From the NCBI GenBank assembly GCA_965228575.1, contig CBDDHW010000001.1:186001-250000 (forward strand): a stretch of DNA of 64,000 nucleotides, read 5' to 3'. A program made the translations under genes and the position numbers. Positions 1 to 7,590 of this stretch are shown in pieces. Below the pieces are notes generated by a model, which worked only from the letters and a program-made list of their open reading frames with translations, was not told the origin of the DNA and did no database searches. Position 1 is the stretch's first letter. Each line of letters begins with the position of its first letter. Origin of the DNA: UBA11612 sp965228575 (GTDB taxonomy: Bacteria; Pseudomonadota; Alphaproteobacteria; Rhodospirillales; Rhodospirillaceae).

Positions 1-80
1 GAAATAGTTTTTAATTCCTAGGTTGCAATCCCGCAGTGCCGCTGGTATCACCCCTCACCCAATGTGAAGGAGTGCTCGCC

Positions 81-176
81 GTGAGCCAGAACCGACTTTT
101 TACAAACACCCGACCCCGTATCGTCGGCATGTATATGTCTGCGCCGGTGGTGATGGGCGTGTTTGATTTTTGGTAA
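81..176 (+). CDS. possible small protein, 31 aa
   Basis: A GTG codon at 81 is preceded by AAGGAG (67-72) with 8-nt spacing and opens a 31-codon frame ending TAA at 174-176. The predicted peptide starts MSQNRLFTNTRPR and has a hydrophobic C-terminal half (VGMYMSAPVVMGVFDFW). A Rho-independent terminator starts 33 nt after its stop, so the ORF plus terminator would make a compact transcript or a leader to the MFS gene. I do not recognise the peptide. The ribosome-binding site and terminator are visible in the sequence; that it is a gene is inference. Confidence 0.35.
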   Translation: MSQNRLFTNTRPRIVGMYMSAPVVMGVFDFW

Positions 177-208
177 AGCGGCTTTCTTTCAGTAAAGGAC
201 CTTTGAGA

Positions 209-233
209 GCTCGGCTTTGCCGGGCTTTTTTTT
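209..233 (+). terminator. Rho-independent terminator upstream of the MFS gene
   Basis: GCTCGGC (209-215), a TTT loop and GCCGGGC (219-225) form a 7-bp stem with one G-U pair, followed by eight T (226-233). It lies between the small ORF and the MFS gene. The longest MFS reading frame begins inside this terminator, which argues for a later start. Confidence 0.7.
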
Positions 234-270
234 CGCCCGGCTCATGGATTTCAGGGTCCGGAGAATGGCT

Positions 271-1458
271 ATGAGAAACATTTATATTTCTGCGCTTCCC
301 GTCGTGATGGCCTCGGTGACGGCTATGATGGCGATCGATCTATACCTACCCGCTATTCCTCTTCTTCCGCAGGCGCTGGAAGGGACTCCTGCGGAAGCGC
401 AATATTCAGTCGGCGCCTTCTTAGCGACATTTGCTTTTGGGCAATTGGTGTTCGGGGTGCTTGGTGATCGCGCAGACCGGCGCAAAATATTGCTCTTTGC
501 GTTACTCGCGCTTGCGGTGACCTCGTTGTTGTGTGCCCTTGCGGTGAGCATGTGGCAGCTCATTGGTTTGCGTTTGTTGCAAGGTTTCGCAGCTAGTGCT
601 GGCGCGGCCTTAGGCCCGCCTATTTTACGGGAGCTAGCGGGCGGAACGGCCGTAATCCGCTTGATGGGTGTTGTCGGTTCGATACAGGCTCTTGTTCCTG
701 CATTTGCACCGGCGGTTGGGGCTTGGATGTTGAGGTATGTCGGATGGGAGGCATGCTTCATTGTCGTTGCGGTTTTGGCGGCCGTGACGATGGGTATGTT
801 TTCGCTAATGCCGCCGCCAAATCGGTCTGCGTCTCACGTACCTACCGGTCATCCGCTAGCAGGTTACGGCGCGCTTTTGCGATCAAAGCAATATCTTGGA
901 TATACGCTTAGTCATGCTTTTGCGATGGGCGGGCTTATCACATTCATTATGTCTGCTCCTTACGTTGTCACGGCACATACCGGAGGGACCGTGGATGATT
1001 TCGCCGTGATGATGATCGTCTTGGTGGCGTGTTTTGCCACGGCGGCAAATGTTGCGGCTCCGGTTGTGCGCAGGATCGGTGCAGATGCGACAATTGTATC
1101 TGGGTGCGTTCTACAAGTTGGCGGAGGTCTTGCGTTACTTGCGGTCTGCGCGGTGATGGACACACCGACGGTTACGGCGATTACCTTCGCAATGATGCCA
1201 GTCAACTTTGGTCTTGGATTGCGTGGGGGCGCGGGGTTTGCGCGTGTGATGGATCTAATGCCGCAGCACACTGGGAGCGCCAGCGCTCTTCTCATTTTCC
1301 TCTCGGCGGGAATCGGATCGATCGGCACGCCGCTCGTCGCCCCATTTTTGTCTTCAGGGGCGTTATCATTGGGAATTGTTGTCGCGGTACAGGTGATCGC
1401 ATCGTTCGCCTTCCTTCCTTTGGCTGTTTTCGCTCGCCCCAGAGTCTCGGCGATCTAG
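271..1458 (+). CDS. MFS multidrug efflux transporter, Bcr/CflA family
   Basis: A 395-aa polytopic inner-membrane protein with about 12 hydrophobic segments. The N-terminus MRNIYISALPVVMASVTAM and the segment MAIDLYLPAIPLLPQAL fit the Bcr/CflA drug-resistance branch of the major facilitator superfamily. Motif A appears as GDRADRRK between segments 2 and 3. These transporters export small molecules by proton antiport; the substrate cannot be told from sequence. The longer frame from 217 starts inside a terminator. ATG 271 has CCGGAG (258-263) about 7 nt upstream, so it is preferred; ATG 265 is also possible. mnmG follows after 72 nt. Confidence 0.85.
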   Translation: MRNIYISALPVVMASVTAMMAIDLYLPAIPLLPQALEGTPAEAQYSVGAFLATFAFGQLVFGVLGDRADRRKILLFALLALAVTSLLCALAVSMWQLIGLRLLQGFAASAGAALGPPILRELAGGTAVIRLMGVVGSIQALVPAFAPAVGAWMLRYVGWEACFIVVAVLAAVTMGMFSLMPPPNRSASHVPTGHPLAGYGALLRSKQYLGYTLSHAFAMGGLITFIMSAPYVVTAHTGGTVDDFAVMMIVLVACFATAANVAAPVVRRIGADATIVSGCVLQVGGGLALLAVCAVMDTPTVTAITFAMMPVNFGLGLRGGAGFARVMDLMPQHTGSASALLIFLSAGIGSIGTPLVAPFLSSGALSLGIVVAVQVIASFAFLPLAVFARPRVSAI

Positions 1459-1473
1459 AAGAATCTCGATTGG

Positions 1474-1510
1474 TTACACCGCGTCCGCGCGATATAAGGG
1501 CGCGGTGTAA
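1474..1510. repeat. perfect 10-bp inverted repeat upstream of mnmG
   Basis: TTACACCGCG (1474-1483) and CGCGGTGTAA (1501-1510) are exact reverse complements separated by 17 nt that include GATATAAGGG. There is no T-tract, so it is not a simple intrinsic terminator. It may be an operator or a hairpin in the mnmG leader, or the end structure of the MFS transcript. Confidence 0.5.
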
Positions 1511-1530
1511 TTGATTCGGGAAGCCTGGAC

Positions 1531-3429
1531 GTGGCGATTCTTGAAACGGATGCGTTTGACGTGATTGTCGTCGGCGGTGGGCACGCGGGCTGCGAGGCTG
1601 CGGCGGCCGCTGCGCGTGTTGGTGCGAAAACGCTTCTTGTCACCCACAAGGTCGAAACCATCGGGCAAATGTCGTGTAACCCAGCCATTGGTGGACTGGC
1701 CAAGGGCCATTTGGTGCGTGAGATCGACGCGCTGGACGGAATTATGGCCCGGGCCATTGACCGCGCTGGCATCCAGTTTCGCATGCTCAACCGCTCGAAG
1801 GGTCCCGCGGTCCGCGGTCCGCGCGCGCAAGCCGATCGCGCCCTTTATAAAGAGGCGGTTCAGCAAATCTTGAAGGCGCAAGCAAACCTCGAAATCCGCG
1901 CCGGCGGTATCGAAGATTTGCTTATCGACGAAAAAAACAAACAAATTCAGGGTGTTGTCCTTGAAAATGGCGCGCGCATTACGGCCCCCGCTGTTGTCCT
2001 GACGACCGGTACGTTTCTCGGGGGAATTATTCACCGTGGGGAAGAGCGGATCCCTGCCGGGCGCGTAGGAGAAGCGCCCGCGCTGGGCCTATCTAACACA
2101 TTGAAAAATAATAAGTTTTCAGTTAGCCGGCTTAAAACCGGAACTCCTCCTCGGCTAGATGGGCGGACAATTGATTGGGCGAGCTTGACGATGCAGCCTG
2201 CTGATGATCCGCCAGAACCGTTTTCATTTTTGACCTCCGAGATAACGACACCCCAGATCGAGTGCGGGATCACAGCGACGACACCGGTGACTCATGCGCT
2301 CATTCTCGCCAATAAGGATCGGGCGCCTATTTACAATGGGCAAATTGAAAGCGCCGGTCCCCGCTATTGCCCGTCGATCGAAGACAAAGTCGTTCGTTTT
2401 GCGGACCGGACGAATCACCAAATTTTCTTGGAACCTGAGGGGCTTAACGACGATACCGTCTACCCTAACGGGATCTCGACATCCTTGCCGGTGGATGTTC
2501 AGCGGGAGTTTCTAAAGACGATTCCGGGGCTGGAAAAGGCGGAGATGATTCAGCCGGGATACGCCATTGAGTATGATTTTGTTGATCCGCGCGAGCTGCG
2601 ACCATCTTTGGAAACGCGCAAGATTTCTGGGCTTTACTTTGCCGGCCAGATCAATGGTACGACCGGCTATGAAGAGGCTGCGGCGCAAGGGTTGCTGGCA
2701 GGGGTTAACGCGGCGCGCAAAGTCTCCGGCGCGGAACCGATGGCTGTGGATAGAGCTGAGGGTTATTTGGGGGTAATGGTTGATGATTTGACGACCCTTG
2801 GCACCATTGAACCCTATCGAATGTTTACTTCGCGTGCGGAATACAGATTGGTCCTTCGCGCCGATAACGCCGATCAGAGATTGACTGATAAGGGCATAGC
2901 GATGGGCTGCGTCGGCAGCGAGCGAGAAAACCATTTCGGGTTGAAGAAGGCGGCGCTGAACGAGGCCCGAAATTATCTCCGGGAGGTCGAACATACTCCC
3001 AAGCAATGGGCGAAACTTGGAGTTCAGCTAAATCAAGACGGGGTAAAGCGTAGCGCTGCCGATATTCTTTCATTGCCCGGGATGGGTATTCAACGGCTGG
3101 CGCAAATTTTACCTGACTTTCCAAAGTTCCGGCAGGACGTAGCGGAACAGCTCGAAATCGAAGCGCGCTATGTGGGGTATATCGATCGTCAATCCGCAGA
3201 TATCAGAGCCTTTCGCAAAGATGAGGCCCTAAAACTCCCTGAGGACATTAATTTTGATAAGATTGGCGGGTTGTCTGCTGAAGCCCGGCAGAAATTGGTT
3301 TTGGGAAAGCCCGCGACTCTGGGGGCGGCTGCTAGAATTCCTGGGGTGACCCCGGCCGCGCTGACGGCTCTGCTCCGCTACGTGCGGAGAGCTAAAAGCT
3401 CAGATGTGAGCCTGCCGAAAGCTGGGTAA
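1531..3429 (+). CDS. mnmG: tRNA uridine-5-carboxymethylaminomethyl modification enzyme MnmG (GidA)
   Basis: A 632-aa FAD-dependent protein, near the normal family length of about 630. With MnmE it makes the cmnm5 modification at wobble U34 of tRNAs. Visible motifs: the dinucleotide-binding VVGGGHAGCEAA at about residues 12-23, SCNPAIGG at about 50, the catalytic-region YCPSIEDKV, and FAGQINGTTGYEEAA in the C-terminal half. It uses a GTG start (MAILETDAFDVIVVGGG). mnmE is not adjacent within the window. rsmG follows 9 nt later, the usual gidA-gidB-parAB order near bacterial origins. Confidence 0.97.
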   Translation: MAILETDAFDVIVVGGGHAGCEAAAAAARVGAKTLLVTHKVETIGQMSCNPAIGGLAKGHLVREIDALDGIMARAIDRAGIQFRMLNRSKGPAVRGPRAQADRALYKEAVQQILKAQANLEIRAGGIEDLLIDEKNKQIQGVVLENGARITAPAVVLTTGTFLGGIIHRGEERIPAGRVGEAPALGLSNTLKNNKFSVSRLKTGTPPRLDGRTIDWASLTMQPADDPPEPFSFLTSEITTPQIECGITATTPVTHALILANKDRAPIYNGQIESAGPRYCPSIEDKVVRFADRTNHQIFLEPEGLNDDTVYPNGISTSLPVDVQREFLKTIPGLEKAEMIQPGYAIEYDFVDPRELRPSLETRKISGLYFAGQINGTTGYEEAAAQGLLAGVNAARKVSGAEPMAVDRAEGYLGVMVDDLTTLGTIEPYRMFTSRAEYRLVLRADNADQRLTDKGIAMGCVGSERENHFGLKKAALNEARNYLREVEHTPKQWAKLGVQLNQDGVKRSAADILSLPGMGIQRLAQILPDFPKFRQDVAEQLEIEARYVGYIDRQSADIRAFRKDEALKLPEDINFDKIGGLSAEARQKLVLGKPATLGAAARIPGVTPAALTALLRYVRRAKSSDVSLPKAG

Positions 3430-3438
3430 TAACCTAAT

Positions 3439-4101
3439 GTGTTTCACGTGAAACATATCCAAAGCTATGGCTCTGAGAACTTCATCCAGGACACCGGTGT
3501 TTCACGTGAAACACTAGAAAAACTTGCCGTTTACGCCGATACCCTAAAAAAATGGAATAAAAAGGTTAATTTAGTCAGCCGATCGACGATTGATGACCTT
3601 TGGCACCGCCATTTCCTTGATTCCGCTCAGCTTTTTCCACTGTTTCCACCTGATTCACAGACCCTCCTTGATCTGGGTTCCGGAGCTGGATTTCCAGGAC
3701 TTGTCCTAGCCATTATGGGTCAGTTGGAGGTGCATCTGGTCGAAGCTGATCGGCGAAAGTCAGAGTTTCTAAGGGAAATTGTGCGACTGACGCAAATTAG
3801 AGCTACCGTTCACAACACAAGAATCGAGGCCCTAGACCCCTTTCCGGCCGATATCGTAACGGCGCGCGCCCTAGCGCCGCTGCCAAATCTGCTGGAATGG
3901 TCCCTTCCCTTCCTTCACACAGAGAGTACGTGCATTTTTCTTAAGGGACGAAATGTAGAGGATGAATTGACCAATATACACAATATATGGGAAACTAAGA
4001 CTATCCGTCGGCCAAGCCGTACAGATCAAGAGTCTACCGTATTGTGCATTCGCGAGGTCAGCCGTGTCAGATCCGACAAACATCGAAGTCCACCTCTCTA
4101 A
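3439..4101 (+). CDS. rsmG: 16S rRNA (guanine527-N7)-methyltransferase RsmG (GidB)
   Basis: A 220-aa SAM-dependent methyltransferase that makes m7G527 in 16S rRNA. The SAM-binding motif LLDLGSGAGFPGLVLA and the acidic strand VHLVEADRRKSEFLREI are clear. The start is taken as GTG 3439. Codons near the start (FHVKH, residues 2-6) and at about residues 20-25 (GVSRET) encode two perfect parS palindromes, so the DNA doubles as a ParB loading site. The C-terminal 13 codons overlap the start of parA by 38 nt, which implies translational coupling. Loss of RsmG is known to give low-level streptomycin resistance in other bacteria. Confidence 0.95.
   Translation: MFHVKHIQSYGSENFIQDTGVSRETLEKLAVYADTLKKWNKKVNLVSRSTIDDLWHRHFLDSAQLFPLFPPDSQTLLDLGSGAGFPGLVLAIMGQLEVHLVEADRRKSEFLREIVRLTQIRATVHNTRIEALDPFPADIVTARALAPLPNLLEWSLPFLHTESTCIFLKGRNVEDELTNIHNIWETKTIRRPSRTDQESTVLCIREVSRVRSDKHRSPPL
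3440..3455. promoter_or_regulatory. parS: parS site 1
   Basis: TGTTTCACGTGAAACA is an exact match to the conserved 16-bp bacterial parS palindrome bound by ParB. It sits over codons 1-6 of rsmG and about 620 bp upstream of parA. Confidence 0.93.
3498..3513. promoter_or_regulatory. parS: parS site 2
   Basis: This is a second exact TGTTTCACGTGAAACA, 58 bp after the first (start to start), inside rsmG codons for GVSRET. Two sites this close should nucleate ParB loading beside its own gene. Confidence 0.93.
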
Positions 4102-4897
4102 AAATTTGACCTCCGCCGGCGGTCCTAGAGTTCTTGCGATCTCAAATCAGAAAGGTGGTGTTGGCAAAACGACAACCGCCGTGAATTTGGCTACAGCAAT
4201 GGCTGCAACACAAAAGCGCGTGCTGGTTGTCGACCTCGATCCCCAAGGCAACGCATCCACGAGCCTGGGTATCGATCAAAAGCATAGGGCAGTTGGAACC
4301 TATGACTTGCTTATGGGTGAAGCGGCGCTTTCTGATGCTGTCGTTGCGACAGCTGTCCCTAATCTCAGCGTTGTGCCTTCTGGTGTCGATCTGGCTGGTG
4401 CAGAATTAGAGCTCATTGAAGTTGAAAACCGCCAGGAATGTTTGAAACGAGCGATTCATGGAAATGCTGGGAACTGGGATTTCATTATAATTGATTGCCC
4501 ACCCTCCCTCGGACTGCTGACATTGAATGCCCTGGTTGCGGCCGATGCTGTCATGGTCCCGCTTCAGGCCGAGTTTTTAGCTTTGGAGGGTGTGAGCCAT
4601 CTGGTGCGCACGATTGAGCGCGTGAAGAAGAGCTTCAACCCCACGCTCGAGATCCAGGGCATTGTTCTAACTATGGTTGATAAAAGAAACAACTTATCAG
4701 AAATGGTTGAAAACGATGTCCGCGACTACTTTGGTGGAAAGGTCTACGCCACTACAATTCCGCGTAACGTTCGTATTTCGGAAGCGCCCTCTCATGGAAA
4801 ACCTGTTTTGCTTTATGACTTTCAATCAAAGGGGGCTCGCGCCTACCTGGATTTGGCAGGCGAGGTTATAAAACGTGAGCAGAGCGCTGCTGCATGA
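4064..4897 (+). CDS. parA: chromosome-partitioning ATPase ParA
   Basis: A 277-aa ParA/Soj Walker-type ATPase that binds DNA non-specifically and moves ParB-parS complexes. The deviant Walker A KGGVGKTT lies at about residues 29-36 after ISNQ. A' is VVDLDPQGNAS and Walker B is FIIIDCPPS. It uses a GTG start (MSDPTNIEVH) inside the end of rsmG. The stop overlaps the parB start as ATGA (4894-4897). Two parS sites lie just upstream, so this is the chromosomal par locus. Confidence 0.97.
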   Translation: MSDPTNIEVHLSKNLTSAGGPRVLAISNQKGGVGKTTTAVNLATAMAATQKRVLVVDLDPQGNASTSLGIDQKHRAVGTYDLLMGEAALSDAVVATAVPNLSVVPSGVDLAGAELELIEVENRQECLKRAIHGNAGNWDFIIIDCPPSLGLLTLNALVAADAVMVPLQAEFLALEGVSHLVRTIERVKKSFNPTLEIQGIVLTMVDKRNNLSEMVENDVRDYFGGKVYATTIPRNVRISEAPSHGKPVLLYDFQSKGARAYLDLAGEVIKREQSAAA

Positions 4898-5913
4898 ACG
4901 CTGAAAATCCCAAACGCAAAAACCTCGGACGAGGCCTAAACGCACTCTTCGGTGAGCAGGATGAAACATCCTCTCCCTCTCCCTCGCCGTCGTCGCCGGG
5001 CGCGGACGTGCATGCCAACAACCCAGTAAACCATTTGTCGGTAGACCTCCTGTCGCCATCTCAACTTCAGCCGCGCAGGCACTTCGATGCGGGAGCACTA
5101 AAGGAGTTGGCCTCCTCGATAGCCGAAAAAGGCGTGCTGCAGCCTTTGTTGGTAAGGCCTAACTCCAGCAAGCCTGGCCACTACGAAATTATCGCAGGAG
5201 AGCGCCGGTGGAGGGCGTCACAGCAGGCTCTTGTGCACGAAGTGCCGGTGCATGTCGTCGACCTCTCTGATGTTGAGGTCCTTGAGGTTGCTCTTATTGA
5301 AAATCTACAGCGGCAAGACCTATCCCCCATCGAGGAGGCGCGTGGATACCGCAAACTTTTGGATGAATTTGGGCATACGCAAGAACGTGTTGCGGAGGCC
5401 GTTGGAAAAAGTCGGACTCATGTTGCAAATCTCATACGTCTTTTAACCTTGCCTGATTCTGTTCAAGGCCTCTTAGACTCTGGAGAGATTTCAGTTGGTC
5501 AGGCGCGCCCCCTTATAGGTCATGATAACGCAGAGGACCTTGCGCGAAAAATTCTCAAACAAGGATTAAGTGCGCGCCAAGTCGAGCGCCTTGCGAAAGG
5601 GTATGGTCAACACAAACGTTCGCGGCCATCTCCAAAAGATGCGGATATCGCCGCCCTTGAAAAAAACTTAGAACAAGCGACCGGCTATACGGTAAAAATT
5701 GCGTTCGATGGTCGGAAAGGCTCAGTATCCGTCGCCTACGGAAGTCTCGAACAACTCGACGACATTGTGCACAGACTATCTAGTGGAGGCCGCACAAAAT
5801 CAAAGACGGTTCATGAGGGTGATAAATTCCCTGCGGACTCAATGAGCGACGCTATAGATGATCATGCTGACACATATCCGGACCCCGGCGCCCCCGAAGA
5901 CCCGGAAACATAA
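4894..5913 (+). CDS. parB: chromosome-partitioning protein ParB
   Basis: A 339-aa ParB/Spo0J CTPase clamp. The N-terminal KRKNLGRGLNALFGE is the ParA-interacting segment typical of chromosomal ParB. Then come a Ser/Pro-rich linker, the LSPSQLQPRRHFD region, the CTP-binding GERRWRA box (about residue 100), ENLQRQDLSP, and the helix-turn-helix VGKSRTHVANLIRLL that reads parS. The C-terminal dimerisation domain is at about residues 250-300, followed by an acidic tail. It is coupled to parA by ATGA and convergent with holA, whose stop is 33 nt downstream. Confidence 0.97.
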   Translation: MNAENPKRKNLGRGLNALFGEQDETSSPSPSPSSPGADVHANNPVNHLSVDLLSPSQLQPRRHFDAGALKELASSIAEKGVLQPLLVRPNSSKPGHYEIIAGERRWRASQQALVHEVPVHVVDLSDVEVLEVALIENLQRQDLSPIEEARGYRKLLDEFGHTQERVAEAVGKSRTHVANLIRLLTLPDSVQGLLDSGEISVGQARPLIGHDNAEDLARKILKQGLSARQVERLAKGYGQHKRSRPSPKDADIAALEKNLEQATGYTVKIAFDGRKGSVSVAYGSLEQLDDIVHRLSSGGRTKSKTVHEGDKFPADSMSDAIDDHADTYPDPGAPEDPET

Positions 5914-5946
5914 CTAACGTCGAAAGTACTTTGGCTTAAGTTTGTT

Positions 5947-6993
5947 TTATCGACGAGCGGCCCGCCGGCCGACCTGAGCAATTTGTATTAGGGCACGTTC
6001 CACAATCGCTGCCGCGGGAAGGTCGGTGGATTTTGCCGCAAGCTCAGCCTCCATGAGAATTTGCAGACTGCGTGCGATAAGTGCATCGGACCATTTACTT
6101 GCTTGAGCTTGAAACCGCCTTTTGTGTTTAAAAAAAACCGGCGGACGCAAACTTGCGGCTGCTTGCTCCAGGCTCTTACCATCCGAAATTCGCCCGCGAG
6201 TTTCATGCAAGCGCATAAAGTGGCGTGAAATGGATGACAACGTCGCTATTGGCGATACGGCTTCGGCAGCGAGCTTTGCGTATATCCTCTGGGCGGTTTG
6301 CTGATCGCCGTCGCCAACTGCGTAAGTGAGATCGTCCACGCCGAGTGCTGCGTTATCACCACAACACGCAACGACGTCGTCTTCGTCTATGGAGGCGCGA
6401 GACGATGCGCCGGGGTTTCCCGCATAGACAATAAGTTTTTCTATCTCGCGGCGTGTCTGTGCGCGGTCTCCACCTAAATGGTCCACGAGCCATCGCAAAG
6501 CATCAGATGAAATACTTAAACCTTCCGCTTTTAAACTTGTACGAATTACATTTTCTATCGACTGAGATTCGTCCGCGTAACAAGGAAGAGCCGCACCGTC
6601 TTCCGCCTTCTCAAATGTAGACCGCAGTTTTGAACGGGGTCCTAAATCACTACCTTCGACTAAAACGAGCGCATCTCCGATTGGGTCATCAAGGAATTTC
6701 GATAGTATTTGAGCTATTGAATCTGTGGCGCTTCGAATGCGAACAACTCGGCGTCCTCCCGTCATAACCAGAGCGGCTGCCTCATCGCCCAGCTTTGCGG
6801 GATCGTCACGCAACTGATCGCTTTCAAATTCACTCACCCGAAAAGGATCATCAACAGAGCCGGCAACTACCTGGGTTAAAGTATTTAGGCGCTCGCGCAC
6901 CAACCCTGTATCGGGTCCGTAAATCAATACGGCTCGGACGTTCGCATCAGGGTTATTTGCAAAAGAATCGGCGCGGCTTGCTGGAATTTTCAT
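5947..6993 (-). CDS. holA: DNA polymerase III subunit delta
   Basis: A 348-aa clamp-loader subunit that opens the beta sliding clamp. The N-terminus KIPASRADSFANNPDANVRAV followed by LIYGPDTGLVRERL is the usual delta start. The AAA+-like core and C-terminal collar (RHFMRLHETRG, PPVFFKHKRRF) are recognisable. The length matches the family (about 340). It is the last gene of a minus-strand run leuS-lptE-holA, with 28 nt to lptE, the standard alphaproteobacterial arrangement. Confidence 0.93.
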   Translation of the reverse strand: MKIPASRADSFANNPDANVRAVLIYGPDTGLVRERLNTLTQVVAGSVDDPFRVSEFESDQLRDDPAKLGDEAAALVMTGGRRVVRIRSATDSIAQILSKFLDDPIGDALVLVEGSDLGPRSKLRSTFEKAEDGAALPCYADESQSIENVIRTSLKAEGLSISSDALRWLVDHLGGDRAQTRREIEKLIVYAGNPGASSRASIDEDDVVACCGDNAALGVDDLTYAVGDGDQQTAQRIYAKLAAEAVSPIATLSSISRHFMRLHETRGRISDGKSLEQAAASLRPPVFFKHKRRFQAQASKWSDALIARSLQILMEAELAAKSTDLPAAAIVERALIQIAQVGRRAARR

Positions 6994-7021
6994 GGAGCGC
7001 GTACTGCGATCACGAGGACGT

Positions 7022-7576
7022 TTATGGATTAAGGCGATTATGAAAATAAATCGCTAAGCGCGTTTTCATTTGTTCACCGATTTGTTGAATTGCACGATCT
7101 TCGGCATTGGCCTGTGAAGATACCGTCGCGTATTGATCGTCTAGAATATTGTAGCTGACGATTGACTGAACTTGATCACCGAAAATGCGTCGCCCGTTTT
7201 CGCGCAAATAAAACTCTGCAGTTAAAACGAAGTTTGCGCGCGAACTCGTTGCATCCTTACGTATCCCAAGTTCATCAATGCGCTCCGATAGACCGACTTC
7301 TAGGTCGTACACATCTCCTGTCGTAACCCCTCGCGGACGCAGCTGCTCATTTAAGACTTGGCTAAGTTTCATTCCCTGTCGGTTGGGGACCGGTAATACG
7401 GAAACAGTGGCTAGAGCTTGCGTGACTTGAGGTGAAGATGCGGCGCCATGCGTACCGTATAGAGGACGAAATCCACACCCACCGAGCACCAGAACACCGC
7501 ACAAAATAAGCGCTGCCCAAGCTCTTGAAGGCGATACGACATAGTCAAAATTTCGAAAGATCATCATCACGGTCAA
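7022..7576 (-). CDS. lptE: LPS-assembly lipoprotein LptE
   Basis: A 184-aa outer-membrane lipoprotein that plugs the LptD barrel and helps insert LPS. A hydrophobic signal ends in a lipobox with Cys at about residue 34 (VLVLGGC), followed by GFRPLYG, the signature just after the Cys in this family. The position between leuS and holA supports the call. The start may be one of the clustered ATGs (MTVMMIF). It lies 14 nt from leuS. Confidence 0.9.
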   Translation of the reverse strand: MTVMMIFRNFDYVVSPSRAWAALILCGVLVLGGCGFRPLYGTHGAASSPQVTQALATVSVLPVPNRQGMKLSQVLNEQLRPRGVTTGDVYDLEVGLSERIDELGIRKDATSSRANFVLTAEFYLRENGRRIFGDQVQSIVSYNILDDQYATVSSQANAEDRAIQQIGEQMKTRLAIYFHNRLNP

Positions 7577-7590
7577 ATAGATATCACGGT

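Noticed and set aside
282..761. A 159-codon minus-strand ORF opposite the MFS gene, and similar long opposite-strand frames under leuS, pnp, infB and nusA.
   Set aside because: They mirror real genes, lack domain signatures and start signals, and are explained by codon bias of the coding strand.
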